A DNA stretch of 64,000 nt from Proteles cristata cristata (GCA_017311185.1 JAESUZ010005464.1:359001-423000), one strand, 5' to 3'; shown: positions 1 to 13,785, counted from the stretch's first letter. Notes: generated by a model from the sequence alone, not told the origin. Numbers and translations: made by a program.

Positions 1-47
1 TCAGAGTGACACTAAACATTTAAACTTGCATTTAACCTGCATTTGCA

Positions 48-262
48 GGGGCGCCTGCATAGCTCAGTCGGTTAAGGGTCCAACTTCGGCTTGGGTCATG
101 ATCTCACAGTTCATGGGTTCTAGCCCCACTTCAGGCTCTGTGCTGACAGCTAGCTCAGAGCCTGGAGCCTGTTTCGGATTCTATGTCTACCTCTCTCTCT
201 GACCCTTCCCTGCTCATGCTGTCTCTCTCTCAGAAATAACTGAAAACATTTAAAAAATATAT
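48..262 (+). mobile_element. felid tRNA-Lys SINE
   Basis: GGGGCGCCTG head, GGGTTCTAGCC B-box region, CT-rich stretch, AAATAA tail. It is preceded by the direct repeat TTTAACCTGCATTTGCA; the related copy TTTAAACTGCATTTGCA lies at 497-513, after the inverted SINE that sits in its tail. Confidence 0.9.
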
Positions 263-268
263 ATTGTT

Positions 269-484
269 TTAATGTTTTTTTATTTATTTCTAGGAGAGAG
301 AGAGAGAGACAGTGCGAGCAGGGGAGGGTCAGAGAGAGAGGGAGTCATAGACTCCGAAACAGGCTCCAGGCTCCGAGCTGGCAGTCAGCACAGAGCCTGA
401 CGCGGGGCTCGAACCCACGAACCGGGAGATCATGACCCAAGCGAAAGTCGGACGCTTAACCGACTAAGCCACCCAGGCGCCCCT
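269..484 (-). mobile_element. felid SINE, young 'CTCCTAGAAATAAA' subfamily
   Basis: Full length in reverse: TTTATTTATTTCTAG, GA-rich tract, then GCCACCCAGGCGCCCC at the end. It is inserted in the A-rich tail of the SINE at 48-262. Confidence 0.92.
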
Positions 485-513
485 AAAAAAAATATATTTA
501 AACTGCATTTGCA

Positions 514-735
514 GGGGCGCCTGCGAGGCTCAACTGGTTAAGCGTCCAATTCTTTGTTTGGGGTCAGGTCATGATCTCAGGGTTTCTGGGTTTAAACCCC
601 GTGTTAGGCTCTGTACTGACAGCGAAGAGCCTGCTTGGGACTCTATCTCTTCCCCTCCACTGCCCCGGAAAATAAATATCCATGAGTCCACACTAATATA
701 AATAAATGAAATGAATGAATAAAATATAAATAAAT
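514..735 (+). mobile_element. felid SINE, abutting the previous pair
   Basis: Head GGGGCGCCTGCG begins immediately after the second copy of the TTTAAACTGCATTTGCA repeat. The tail is irregular; a SINE-like end (CTCTCTTGCAAAATAAAC) also appears near 805-825, so the tail may be interrupted. Confidence 0.85.
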
Positions 736-1029
736 TTTAAAAAGAAGAGACAAATCTTTACTAGAGAATCCCACTTAATAAATGTAGCTACCCTTCTCAC
801 TCTCACTCTCTTGCAAAATAAACAAACATTAAAGGGGAGTTGATGAAAGCCAGGAAGTACCCAAGATTCAGAGGTAACCTCTGAGCCCAGATTTGTAAAC
901 CCAAAAATGCCTCTATTTGTCTGCCTCTGATGTTACAGAGCTCTGCAAATGGGGGAAAAAACAAAATCTAGGTATAGAAGTTTTAAAGTTACTCTGAATC
1001 ATTTAGAAATAAGTTGTTTGGTTTTTTTC

Positions 1030-1230
1030 TTTTAATTTAGAGAGAAAGAGAGCATACATGGAGGAGAGAGACAGAGGGAGAGAGAGAGCGACAGAGAAAC
1101 AGAGAAACTCAAGGTCACTCCAAGCTCAGTATGGAGCCTAATGCAGAGTTCGATCTCACAACCCCAGGATCATGACGTGAACAAACTCCAGAGTTGGATA
1201 CTCAACCAACTGAGCCACCCAGGCACCCCT
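1030..1230 (-). mobile_element. felid SINE
   Basis: Reverse copy ending GAGCCACCCAGGCACCCC. The flanks TAGAAATAAGTTGT and TAGAAATAAATGGT suggest decayed target-site duplications. Confidence 0.88.
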
Positions 1231-1297
1231 AGAAATAAATGGTATTTTAAATAGCTGCACAACACTTGTCATGTAGGCAAATACAAAGAATATAACA

Positions 1298-1478
1298 TGA
1301 GAGACAGACCTAAACTGTTCTCAAGTCTGCCATTAAGTACCTTTGAAACTCTGGGCAAGCTGTAACTAACTTCACTAAACTAGTATCCACATTTGAAAAA
1401 TGAAGAAGTCAAACTAGGTTATCTACCTGTATGATCCCACCTCTCACTCTAAAATACTTTATAGCTGACTTCTGCTGG
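1298..1478 (+). repeat. MIR fragment
   Basis: It follows the MIR core pattern: loss of CTGTGTGACCTTGGGCAAG reduced to CTCTGGGCAAGC, then the CCACATTTGAAAAATGAAG block and a diverged 3' end. Confidence 0.6.
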
Positions 1479-1774
1479 TCTTGGTTTTTTAGAGCCTGTA
1501 ACATAAGTGTACTAGTTTATTGTGGTCTAGCCACAATACAAGTTTTGAGAGTCTGAGTGTTAGGAAAACAAAGCTGAGAGGTGCTTTCAAAGTGCTAACG
1601 GAGAGTCTTCTGCAAGCCAGACAACCAATTAATCAACCAATTAACTCGGCCACTCACAAATGTACACAGAAATAAAAGAAATTCCTACTTTCAAAACATG
1701 CTACTACCATACCATTATTCAAAAATATTTTCTTAAGGTCAACATTTTAAAGGCTACATGAGTTTTATTTTTTT

Positions 1775-1889
1775 AGTATAATTTTTTTTTTTATGTTTAA
1801 GCAATCTCTACACCCAACATGGGGCTCAAACTTCCAACCCTGAGATCAAGAGTCTCATGCTCTTCCGCCTGAGCCAGCCAGGTGCCTCA
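1775..1889 (-). mobile_element. older carnivore SINE without CT-rich tract
   Basis: Short type: T-rich start, AATCTCTACACCCAACATGG, GAGATCAAGAGTC, GAGCCAGCCAGGTGCC. Confidence 0.8.
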
Positions 1890-3754
1890 AGGCTGTGTCA
1901 ATTTTAAATAAAGTTTAAGAAGTACCTCAGTAGCATGAGTCAAGTAACCAAAAGGAAACTGTATGGCCTAAGAGGCAGCATGAGGAAACAGGTATGGCCC
2001 AATAAATGCTATTAAGATACACAGTGGGAAATACTGGGAGGGGTGGTTTTTTGCTTATCATCCTAAGAGGCCAAAGTTTATGAACTAATGAAGATATTCC
2101 TCAGGATATATTACCTATTATAAAATCTGACACCAGTAATGAACAGAGGAAGGACATCCCGCCCCCTGCAGCTCCTCAAAGACCGAGAAATTTAAGACTA
2201 TTCTGGCTGAAGGAGGTACATCTCTCTTATTTCATAAGGAGTTAGGTCCTGGAAATCCCCAGGGCCCTGCCGAACACTCTTTAAAAACCATTAACCAGAA
2301 GTTAACCAAAAAACTGGCAAGGACAGGAATAACTAAGAAGCCAACAGGGAAATAAACCTGAGCCTGAGTCAGGAAACGTGGCTACCAAGTTCACAGCCTA
2401 TCACTATTCAACAAGCAAGTCTATGTCTCCATCTGTAAACTATCTATACACAGCATAATCAAGTGAAATATGCAGCCACCAAAAAAAAAGAGTGCGGGGC
2501 CATGTGAACTTCAGGGAAAGGGGATAACTAGAGAATGACTTATTCAATGGAGAAAAATAGTAAATGTCAACTTACAGTAAGAACACAAAGCCCTATTTTT
2601 TTGGAAACGTAGCTCTTAAGATGGTGAACTGGGAAAAAAGATAATCTTTGAAGAGTGTGAGGGGTAAAGGGAAAAGCTGGGAACTAGGAGAAAAATCCAT
2701 CTATCAACCTGCAGCCTCTGGGCAACTAATTAAACTCACCTCAGTGAACTCAAAGACCCTTCCAGCTCTACTGCTACATGAGAACTTCAAACAACTACCA
2801 GGACAAAATAGGTCTAAAATAATTTTTTAAATTATGTTACAAATAATAGAATACATACAAGAGGCAATGTAAAAGTTTCTTATTTTTTTTGTACGTTACC
2901 CCATCTTACGTAACTATTTACCTTGTTTTCTAAATTCCTGCAATAAAAGTCTTCAGTTTCATAACCAGAAAAACATTTTGCTAAAAATGATAAGATAAGA
3001 TGATAAGATAAAAAAAGGAAGGAAATCTTAATCAAGAATAAAGTTTATTCTCATGGGGAAAATTTAAAACAATTTCCTCCCTGAAGGAAAATGGAAGCTG
3101 AAGTTACTTCCCAAATAATTAAGGTGAACAGTAGATAATCGAAGCATTCTGCACTTATGTACTTTGTGTCCTCATCAACACCACCCTTACAATGAGACCA
3201 GTTTCAAGCAGGGTCCTCGCCTCTGGAGCTGCACCTTCAGGGCCCCATCACAGACTGGGAGGCACTTGGTCAACACAACCAGCAATGTAATCATTTGGCA
3301 CTTAGGTGTACTCATGAATGAATCAGTTGCTAGATTCTTAATATGCAGTTAATGCTATGCCCCATGACCCTAATTATTATGCAGTTCAAACACTGAGAAA
3401 ATCTGTCCAAAATCACAAAGCATTTACCACTCACAAAGAATTTTTGCATGTTTTTCTTACTATGGTTTCCAAATGTGATGAAAAAGAATGAGGCTGCTAG
3501 CTAGATGGTTCAAAAATCTGGGTCCAAGGGGTAAGCCCTAGAAATAAACCTGCATGTCACTTCCTTCCTGGATAATCTATTAATTTAGGAATAACACTCC
3601 CCCCCAGGGGACGTTTATGCAATGAAAAATGAACAAATCAGGAAAGCCCCATGACACGAGAGTGTAGAAAACTACAATGCTCTCTGCACAGTGACATCAG
3701 ACTGAGCAAAGCAGGTGGATGACAGTGATCAAGGTGGCTTTCAAGTGCAGCTTA

Positions 3755-3910
<156 letters not shown>

Positions 3911-4324
3911 CTAAAAGAAGAAAAAACCAGAGTCAGCCTTATCTAGTGACTTAGAACAAACAAATGAGGAAGTATGATTCATCTCAAGGCATTTCAGTAC
4001 AAACCTAAGCCCTGTTGGTAACTGGTTGATGAAACAGGAAAAGCATCACAAAGTTTGCTGACGTGGTATGAATTTTCTTAAAAGTCTTTTTACTGACTTT
4101 AGGTTCAATTCCCAACACATGAGCTTAACAATGCTAGTAATATACATGAGGTTCTTTACCAAAAGCTTATTACTTAAATATTTCACCTGAGTATCTCTAA
4201 TGTGTCAGATAATACTGCCAATAAGGAGATTGAATAGTAGCAACTTAATTGTGGGTGATGTCTGTAGGAAAATAAACATCACATATCTCTAACCCACAAA
4301 ATCTAATTACAGAAGATAAAGCCA

Positions 4325-4498
4325 GGGATGCCTGGGAGGCTCAGTCTGTTAACTGTCCAACTCTTGATTTCAGCTCAGGTCATGACCTCACGGTCCCTGA
4401 GTTCCAGCCCTGCATCGGGCTCCAAGCTGACAGTGAGGGGCCTGCTTGGGATTATCTCTCTCGAAATAAATAAACTTTAAAAAAAAAAAAAAAAAAAG
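4325..4498 (+). mobile_element. felid SINE with target-site duplication
   Basis: GGGATGCCTGGGAGG head, long poly(A). AGATAAAGCCA flanks both ends (4313-4323 and just after 4498). Confidence 0.9.
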
Positions 4499-5392
4499 AT
4501 AAAGCCAAAAGCACTAGTTTATAGATTATTTCCCCAGGTAGAATTCAAAAGCAAAATATAGTACCTTAAACAGAAACATCCTATTTCTCCAAATGCCTGT
4601 AATACTCAGTTCTGTATGTGTCTCAGACACATTTTTCTGGCTGTCATCAGTTTGTTGGCTCCCTCTGGGGACACAGTGTATGTGACGGACTGATCCTACA
4701 CTACACTTCAGCTCCTACATCACCCAGCACAATGCCTAGCACTGAGTGTTAGATGATCCAATGTGAGGTTTCAAAGATCCCTCCCTTTCACTAGCCAGTT
4801 ACTACTTCATAAAATGAATTAAAAGCAACATCAACGGTTTGAGGTCATTCAACAGAAATTAGATTCAATACCTCAATGACCTTAATTTTTCTAAGCCTTC
4901 CACTAATTCTTCTTAATCAAATCATGTACATTTCACACACTGGGATAAAATCATTTATGAGGAAAGCCTCTACTCACTGGTGTTAAAAATTTTTGCATGA
5001 TCTGCTAACACAAGTGGAAAGTTTCTACAGTATTTTTAGATGAGTAACAGCAGCAGAGGAGGAAATATCAAACTTTCCATTTGGCCTCCGTTCAAAAAAG
5101 CTTGAGTTGTGGGGGTCGCACCCTACGTTCAATGATGCCATGGAAGTCAGAACGAAGTGCGGTCTGACGCGCACTTGCTGTTAAATGCACGTGTGGGACA
5201 GCATGATTAGTACTTGCCATGGGGAGGGAAGTATTTTCAGAAGGCTTGGGTTTAACTATGAAGGCATGACACAAGTGATCAGACAAAAAGATAAACCCTT
5301 ACCTCTGATAAGGGTAAAATAACCTACTTCCTTTGAATAATTTCTAGTATCATTTACTTTACAGAAAACTGTTTTCTAAAAATGACATTTTT

Positions 5393-5605
5393 GGGGCAAC
5401 TGGGTGGCTCAGTGAGTTAAGTGGCCGACTTCGGCTCGGGTCACGATCTCATGGTCCATGAGTTCAAGCCCTGCATCAGGCTCTGGGCTGACAGCTCAGA
5501 GCCCAAAGCCTTCTCCGGAGTCTGTCTTCCTCTCTCTGCCCCTCCCCGACTCATGCACTGTTTCTATCTCTCAAAAATGAATAAACATTTAAACAAAATT
5601 TTTTT
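5393..5605 (+). mobile_element. felid SINE
   Basis: Head GGGGCAACTGGGTGGCTCAG, CT-rich stretch, TCTCAAAAATGAATAAAC tail. Lies in LMNB1 intron 4, 142 bp below exon 4. Confidence 0.88.
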
Positions 5606-5731
5606 AAGTTCATTTTCGATATTCATAAAGACTAGGGGAACTCATTGAGGAAACCCAGAACAAGGCCATCATCGAGTCATGCTGCTTGGGGTGCCTGAAG
5701 CGAGCATTCCCAGGGCTCAGGCCAAGCCTCA

Positions 5732-6052
<321 letters not shown>

Positions 6053-6472
6053 CTATTTTTTTGCCTTTGTTTTCAAATGAGACTTTTGAGATGGGACTAA
6101 TGCCAGAAATGATAACCCTAAGAATTGTGTGTTTCTTTTCAGTGGCACAGCTAAGTACTTCTCTGAAGACCAGGAATGGCCTGAAGACTCACAAAAGTAC
6201 CACACAATCATGGGTTAACTATGTACACTGAATACCAACTGTTTTTCTAAACTGATGTAATGATGATCCTAAGGACATCTCTAGAAACAATCCACATGAA
6301 AAGTTAAACTTGCCAATCAGGACAACTTTACCTACAAGATTTATGTATATGATAAAACTATCTTCTTAAACATACTAAGATGCAATAGGCACAGCAAGCT
6401 AATTTATGTGACTCACTTTAACAGCTGACGTGAAGGCATCAATATCAACTGATATGAAACTGTACTAACAAT

Positions 6473-6577
6473 GGGGCGCCTGGATGGCTCAGTCAGTGAA
6501 GCGCCTGACTCAGGTCACAATCTTACGGTTTGTGAGTTCCAGCCCCGCATCTGCACTGTCAGTGCAGAGCCTGCTTG

Positions 6578-6618
<41 letters not shown>

Positions 6619-6686
6619 CCTCCCTGCTCATATACTTGCTCTCTCTCTCTTTCTCAAAAAGAAATAAATATTAAATAAAAAAAAGA
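6473..6686 (+). mobile_element. felid SINE with expanded (TC)n
   Basis: GGGGCGCCTGGATGGCTCAG head. The internal CT stretch has become a TC microsatellite at 6581-6615. Confidence 0.9.
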
Positions 6687-8109
6687 AATCTTATTCACAA
6701 TATTACTTTACTCTCTGAAGTATATATGATCATTCACTATTAAAGATCAGAAATAGTGAACATAATCCTTCACTTTATGTTGTAAAGAAGTATGCAAAAC
6801 TAGGATGGCTAGGAACACAAATCCCAGAATAAAATTTCCATTCCAGCCTCTAATGCTGAAAATACAACAGCTGTCTTTAATGGCAGTAATGAAAGAGGCC
6901 ACAAGAGGGGGATATAACGCACTGACGTTCGTTTCTGGGTCCTATGCCTGCATGCAGTTCCCTAAGCATTTCTTCATCTTTCTTCTAACTGTTCATTGCA
7001 GAGGAAAATGCACTTGACAGAACCCAAAAACCAGGGTTCAAATTCCAGTTCTGCTATTAACCTCACAGGGCTGACATATATTTGACGATGACACTTAAAT
7101 CATGAAAACATGCAATTAGAAGGGTTATTAGCTCAACAAATACAAAGCACATACTGATTTTGCTCTTTGTCTACCTCCTTTCCTCCTCTTCCTGTTTTTC
7201 ATCTTCCTCCTTCTCACCTCCTAATCCGTAAATGTTCATAATAAGGAACTTAAGTATACTTATTGAATAGTATTACATGCTCTATGTTAAAAAAATAAGT
7301 ATTTTAAGTTCATTCTCATAAAAGACAAACCCAAAATATTCAAAGATGCTAGGCAACTCCCAAAATATTACTTCTTGTTGGTGCCATTTTTCATTTATTA
7401 TTTTACATAGAACCCATGACTTGCAATGCAAAAGAAATACCCTATTCCTCATTTAAAGATGCAGGGATCAATACACAGCATAAAAACTAAGTAATGATAC
7501 GTCATGGGCAATTTTACCAAAACAAAACAAAAATGTAAGTCAACTCAATATAAAAATATCTCCACTTACAAAGCGAAGCTGTACTTAACAATTGAATGAA
7601 AGCATTCGCTACAATCTATACAAGGAACTACACATAACATTCTACTCTCATCGTCCCCACTCTTCTAAGAAACAATAGCAAGCACTGGCATTTCATTTTG
7701 AAATAAATGATTCAAGTGTTGTCCAAAGTCTCTTTGCCCAATGAGTGCACTTTGCCCCCATACCCATATGTTTTAATAGCATGTAGTTACAAAAACAGTC
7801 AAATTTCTATTTTATTTTTTCTCCAATTAACAACAAAAGATTTTAAGTTCTACAGTAATTCCCCATTTTTTAAATCATCATTACAGTTTTCAAAATTATA
7901 TTACCTCTAAAATCATGAAGTATTTATTTAACTACAGGTTCTCTATGCCCTGGGTTAATTCCAATCCTCTTCAATTTTGAGGAAATATACATATACTCCC
8001 CGTTCTTCAATTTTATTACTTGTTTTTTGGCAACAGGTGCCACCTTCACTCACCAAGGCTTGACCCACAGAAGTTAAGGCTTGCAAATGACATTTTAAAA
8101 TATACATAT

Positions 8110-8567
8110 GTAACCGTAAGGGCTGTGGGCAGCCTGCCTTCCAGATGGCCGTGATTGCTGCCTCCTGAGGGTCACACCCTTGCAGAATCCCACAGTGAAT
8201 CAGGGTTGGCGGCAGGGGGGTGACAGAGAGTGATGGTACTCACTCTGGGATTAGAAAGGTTACAGAAGATAACGAGGCTTCTGTGTGGTGTTCTCTCTTT
8301 CCCCCTCATCATGAGCAGCCACATGAAGGAGCCCAAGATGAAGGGACTCTTCATGCCAACAACCTGTGCATGAGCTCAGAGGTGGTTCCTCGGGTCCAGG
8401 ACGAAAGCCTGACCACAGCTTCATGAGAGACTCAGAAAAGTAACAATGCAGTTAAGCGGATCTCAGATTCCTGACCTTCAGAAACTGTGAGATCATAAAC
8501 ATGTGTGGTTTAAAGTTGGTCAATTTTAGAGTAATATATTAGGGAACAACAGATAACTAATACAAAT
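8110..8567 (+). mobile_element. MLT1-like MaLR solo LTR (old)
   Basis: The 3' end matches the MaLR pattern: TTCATGAGAGAC, CAGAAACTGTGAGATCATAA, then AACAGATAACTAATAC. No internal retroviral sequence is seen. The 5' end is diffuse. Confidence 0.6.
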
Positions 8568-8730
8568 GCGTGAACAGGTTATTAACTGCTATGACCAAGC
8601 CTTTATAAATCAGATAAAGTGAAATCCTATGTTTATCTTAAGAGCTTGAGTTCTTATGTAAAACCTTCTAGCTGCAGTACCTTGAATAATTCATCTATAA
8701 AACTTCTCCCATTTTATATATATATAATTA

Positions 8731-8910
<180 letters not shown>

Positions 8911-9555
8911 CTAATATTAAAAAAAAAAAAAATTGATGAAAATCATGCAGCAATTATTTAGTAATGAACAGATACCTATGGACTGAATCAAATCAAGTAT
9001 TAAAACTTCCATATCTTTTTTTTACCTTTATCTTCTAATTCTTTTATCGGTGTATGAGAGTCTTGTATTACAAGCCTTATCATAGAACTGAGTATTCAAC
9101 TGCCGGTCCCACCCAGAATACCACGCCAAAACACCTCTCAGAGCCGGTCACTGGCAACAAGTAATAGACAAACACCTACCTATGATTTTAACCATCACTT
9201 TCATTTTTTTCCTGCGTGTAGAGCAGTGGTAGGAGTTTTTCTTTTCTGATTCTTACAGTTTGGTGCAATAATGAAATAGTTTTGAGAGCAAGAATGAGCA
9301 TAAGCCCAACAAAAAGGAAGAACTGCAGGAAAATCTGCATGACCCAACACCCACCCGCCCAGATACAATGACTGAAAGGTGAAGATACTTTGTATGTTAG
9401 CTGCCTGGAGACTATTCTTCAGGTAAGCCACAAATAAAATAATAAATTTTAAAAACAAAAAATATTTTCAAATTTAATTCAAAACTCAATCAATCAACCC
9501 AGTCAGATGGGGCAATCAATCTCCCAATACGGATCAAAAGCAGAGTCTGCCTTAC
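8911..9555 (-). other. LMNB1: LMNB1 intron 2
   Basis: 645 bp, the shortest intron here, GTAAGG donor and TATTAG acceptor. It carries no recognisable transposon. Confidence 0.93.
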
Positions 9556-9712
9556 CTGGGCAATCTGATCCTTCAGATCCTCCAAATCTGCCTCTAAACT
9601 TTTTTTGTCACCAAGTGCAGTGGCTAGAGCTGCATCTTTAGAATTCAGTGCTGCTTCATATTCTCGAAGCTTGATCTGGGCTCCATTAAGATCCGATTCC
9701 TTCTTAGCATAA
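9556..9712 (-). CDS. LMNB1: LMNB1 coding exon 2: coil 1B segment
   Basis: 157 bp, starting with the last base of Asn120 and covering residues 121-172 ([10 protein letters not shown] at the start, DLKDQIAQ at the end). It is flanked by an acceptor TCTTACAG and a donor CAG|GTAAGG. The sequence is heptad-repeat coiled coil of the rod, part of coil 1B, which drives parallel dimerisation. Length and phase equal those of the second exon in vertebrate lamin genes. There are no stops or indels. The one difference I note from the human protein as remembered is Ala for Gly in SLEADLEDL. Confidence 0.97.
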
Positions 9713-10082
9713 CTGTAAGATATTTAAAGGTACGAGATAACCAAATTATACCCCTGACTTGAAGCCTTCTCCCTCCTTGCTGAAGGGCAAACAAAAGAAG
9801 ATGCAGTTTAAATAATGGCTGCCATAATCTACTAAAATTAGAGGAGCAATTCAGGAGCATTGTAGCTACAGTGCTGGTGGATAACATTCTGCTTCAATGC
9901 CTTCTCTTCCATTACTAATGATTCTAGGTCAAAAAAGAAGTCCATAGGGTCAATGTTCCAGAATCCCGGCTGTCTCTGAGTAAGAACATATGCCCTTCTT
10001 GTTCTATAAAGAGGCACTACATATTTCAGTAAGAGAAGAGGTTTTTGAAGAAATAAAAAAGTATTATTTTAAATTACAATAT

Positions 10083-10305
10083 GGTACACCTGGGTGGTTC
10101 AGTCGGTTAAGCAGTTGACTTCAGCTCAGGTCATGATATCACGGTTTGTGGGTTCGAGTCCCACATCAGTCTCTGTGCTGACAGCTCAGGGCCTGGAGCC
10201 TGCTTCAAATTCTGTATGTCTCTCTCTCTGCCCGTCCCCCACTCACACTCTGTCTCTCAAAAATGAGAGAGAATAAAATGTTAAAGTAAATAAATTAAAT
10301 TAATA
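10083..10305 (+). mobile_element. felid SINE
   Basis: Head GTACACCTGGGTGGTTCAGTC, GGGTTCGAGTCCC B-box, CT-rich stretch, AAATGAGAGAGAATAAAA tail. Confidence 0.88.
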
Positions 10306-10427
10306 TTAAATCCAAGATGTACAGGACATATAAATCAAGATATATACAAGGAGATTAAATAAATGAAAATAAGTTATTTTAAAAAGCAATTTATGACTTG
10401 ATGATGTATCATATAGAAATCTCCTTT

Positions 10428-10742
10428 TAATTTACTTTTATTTGAAGTATAGTTGATATACAATATATTAGTTTCCGGTGCACAATACAGCAATTTGACA
10501 TTTATATGCATTTATAAAAGGCTTATTATCATGATACATGCAGTTATCATCTGTCACCATACAAAGTCATTACAATATTATTGAGCATATTCCCTATACT
10601 GTACTTACACATCTCCATGACTTACTTATAACTGAAGTTTGTATCCCTTAATCCCCCCTTCATCTATTTGACCCCACCCCCACCCCTCTGGTAACTGTAT
10701 TAGTTCTCTGTATCTGAGTCTGTTTCTGTTTTGTTTTATACA
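10428..10742 (-). mobile_element. L1MA-type LINE-1 3' end
   Basis: Antisense L1 3'UTR: GAAGTATAGTTGATATACAA, CATCTGTCACCATACAAAGT, TATTCCCTATACTGTACTT, GAGTCTGTTTCTGTTTTGTT. No open frame. Confidence 0.8.
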
Positions 10743-11061
10743 AAACTCCCTTAATATTACATAAAAACTAACCGGTGTCAGGCTTGCAAACACTTTAAAT
10801 TTCTTAAATAAGAGGTGATTTGAAGATTTCCCTAACTTACAAATAAGAGCTTCCTAGTATCTTGAGGAAATACGGTTTCAGTTTATACTACTAATCCGCC
10901 AAAATGGAAGTTTGAAATGAGGTTTCTTTGTCTTCTTGAATTGAGGTTTCTTTGTCTTCTAAATTACATCACTTTTCATTAAATGCAGTTCTATATTATA
11001 GAATTAAGTTTCCTTTGGATAGATTTTGTCGAATAATTATATTTTAAAGGATAGTATTTTT

Positions 11062-11287
11062 CCTTTTTTCTTTTTTTTTTTTATTTATTTCTAGGGGAGA
11101 GAGAGAGAGAGAGACAGCGTGAGCAGGGGAGGGTCAGAGAGAGAGGGAGTCACAGACTGAAACAGGCTCCAGGCCCTGAGCTGGCAGTCAGCACAGAGCC
11201 CGACGCGGGGATGGAACCCACGAACCGCAAGATCATGACCTAAGCGAAAGTCGGACGCTTAACCGACTAAGCCACCCAGGCGCCCCT
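11062..11287 (-). mobile_element. felid SINE, young subfamily, perfect TSD
   Basis: Full-length reverse copy. AAGGATAGTATTTTT lies directly before (11047-11061) and after (11288-11302), so the insertion is recent. Confidence 0.95.
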
Positions 11288-12088
11288 AAGGATAGTATTT
11301 TTTTCATCCCAAACAATGATTATTACTTGGTGGCACTGGGAAAGCCTCAAGATCAAAACTGTCAGTAACAATTCTTATTAAAAACTGTTATTGCAGAACA
11401 GCATTTTTACAACTGATGCTTGAGAATGGTCTAGAAGAGAAATCCTTAGTTAACAGGAATTTTTAAAGTAATCTTTTACTACTCAAATAAAATTTTTTAA
11501 AAACTGTCCCAAGTATTCATCTCTTACTCATTTTGGTATCATAGAACAACTATATATATAAATATATATATAATCTCAGCAGTCCTATCCCAGTAATTTT
11601 TTTTCTTAAGTCCTGTATTTTTAACAAACCACAAGATGGCATCCTTTCACTGGCATCTCGTTCAGGAGGGGGAAAACTTAGTTGTTAAAAAAAAGCAATC
11701 CCATAAAATCATGAATTTAAAACATAAATCCCTAGTTCATACAAGGTCTGGGTTCTAAAGGGAGAGATCATTAGAGCAGAATCAATGCTTGTGAGGAATA
11801 GTTCTGTCCCACTACATAAATGAGCAGAGCTGGGCAGAAACACAACATAAAACATGATTTAAAACAAAATCATATTTTATACATTACACAATATTCACAA
11901 AAACTACTGGCTTACTTAACAATCGCAAAAAATTCTAATACACTACCTACTACCATCTATTATTTAAACCTCAGATCATAATGTAGTGCTTCCAAATGTG
12001 GTACCTCTTGGCAGAAAAGTGAACCTGTGCTTCTCAGAAACCAAAGAGGCCTACCAGGAAGGATACTAAACTTTAAAAATCACACCCA

Positions 12089-12312
12089 GGGCGCGTGAGT
12101 GGCTCAGTAGAGCATCTGACTTCGGCTCAGGTCATGATCTCAAGGTTTGTGGATTCATGCCCTGAGGTGGGCTCTGTGCTGACAGCTCAGAGCCTGGAGC
12201 CTGTCTTAGGATTCTGTGTCTCCCTCTTTCTCTGACCATCCCCTGCTCACTCTGTCTCACTCTCTCTCAAAAAAAAAAATAAAGCATTAAAAAAAAATGT
12301 TTTAAAAAAAGG
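12089..12312 (+). mobile_element. felid SINE with TSD
   Basis: GGGCGCGTGAGTGGCTCAG head; flanks AATCACACCCA (near 12077-12087) and again near 12318-12328. Confidence 0.9.
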
Positions 12313-12692
12313 TAAGAATCACACCCATTTTACAGGCTACTGTATGTTCTATTGATTTCACTGATTTAATGGATAATGAAACATGTTTACTTACAAATTC
12401 AGAATGTTACAGTGCAATTAAGAGAAACTGTGTAACATCTTGTAGAGTACAGGAAATACAAGAAGCCAAATTAAGATGGTGCACCTAGTATATGACTAGA
12501 ATACAGCGGTTTCTTCAACAATCAAGACCAAAGCAGACCAAAGAGTGGTGGCGTACGGGGATGAGAGGAGGAGATACTGACGTGTGGTCCCTGAGCCACC
12601 CAATGGTACCAGCTGACACCTGGTATGTAGTTCTCAGCTGCTTATATCACTGTCAACCTGTAAAAATATACATTATTCCATTACAAATTCTT

Positions 12693-12919
12693 TCTTTTTT
12701 TTTTTTTTTAATGTTTTTTATTTTATTTATAGGAGAGAGAGAGAGACAGCGTGAGCAGGGGAGGGTCAGAGAGAGAGGGAGTCACAGACTGAAACAGGCT
12801 CCAGGCTCTGAGCTGGCAGTCAGCACAGAGCCCGACGCGGGGCTCGAACCCACGAACCGCGAGATCATGACCCAAGCGAAAGTCGGACGCTTAACCGACT
12901 AAGCCACCCAGGCGCCCCT
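12693..12919 (-). mobile_element. felid SINE, young subfamily, perfect TSD
   Basis: Reverse copy; TACAAATTCTTTCTT flanks both sides (about 12680-12694 and 12920-12934). It makes an inverted pair with the SINE at 12089, about 380 bp apart. Confidence 0.95.
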
Positions 12920-13782
12920 ACAAATTCTTTCTTAAAGCTTTTTCACAATAGTAAACAAATTAGGCAGATAGAAGTCAGAAGGTGAAAATGTGCTTAAAAT
13001 TGCAAATAAAAGCTTTATGTGCCGTGGTTCAAGAAGGAAAAGGAAGAGAGTTAAATACCGCACCTAGCACCTATTTACATTACACTTTCCATACAAACCC
13101 GTCCTTGCGGATGTATGCAGCTACCTCAACAGACTGAGAACTCTTTCAGGGCAAGGCCCATGATTTACTGTCCTCTAAGTTCTACACAGACAACCTGTAA
13201 ATAATGACTATTTTGCTAATCCTTAAAAGAAATTCCCCCATACCCTCCCCAGAAAAAAAACCACTCTGCTTTTTCATGCTACATAAAATACCATGTTTTT
13301 TCCTAGATGAAAAATAACAATGATAACTCTATAATCTCTACAATTCACATTGCCAGAGGCCCTGTGTATCACTTTGCCAATTTCCTAGGTTCGATGTATC
13401 ATAAAAAACTATGATCGCATGCAAGTCTCCATCTAATAAGCTACGAATCAATGAGTTTTACATGCCACATGAGCTGCCAATACCAAGGACACATGAGGGC
13501 CATGCAGAAAGTACATAATCTTGTGACAGTTTTCTAACTGCATTATTATTTTTCACTCATGACATAGGACACAAGAAGTCTTGATCTAATTGTCAGCACT
13601 TGGTCAAATTACAGAAACCTAAAGAACTGACATCCTAAAGCATACACAACACATTACGTGACTGTAGCCACCACCTAAGCACAGAGTAGCATCTGACACT
13701 ACCATGGAACAAAGAGCAACTGAGGCAGGAGTCCAAAGTTACCAGATACTATCACTTTAGGGGATGGTAGGCATTTTTCTTT

Positions 13783-13785
13783 GAT

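Noticed and set aside
12492..12902. 136-codon open frame
   Set aside because: Its second half is the antisense translation of the SINE at 12693-12919; the first half has no recognisable features.
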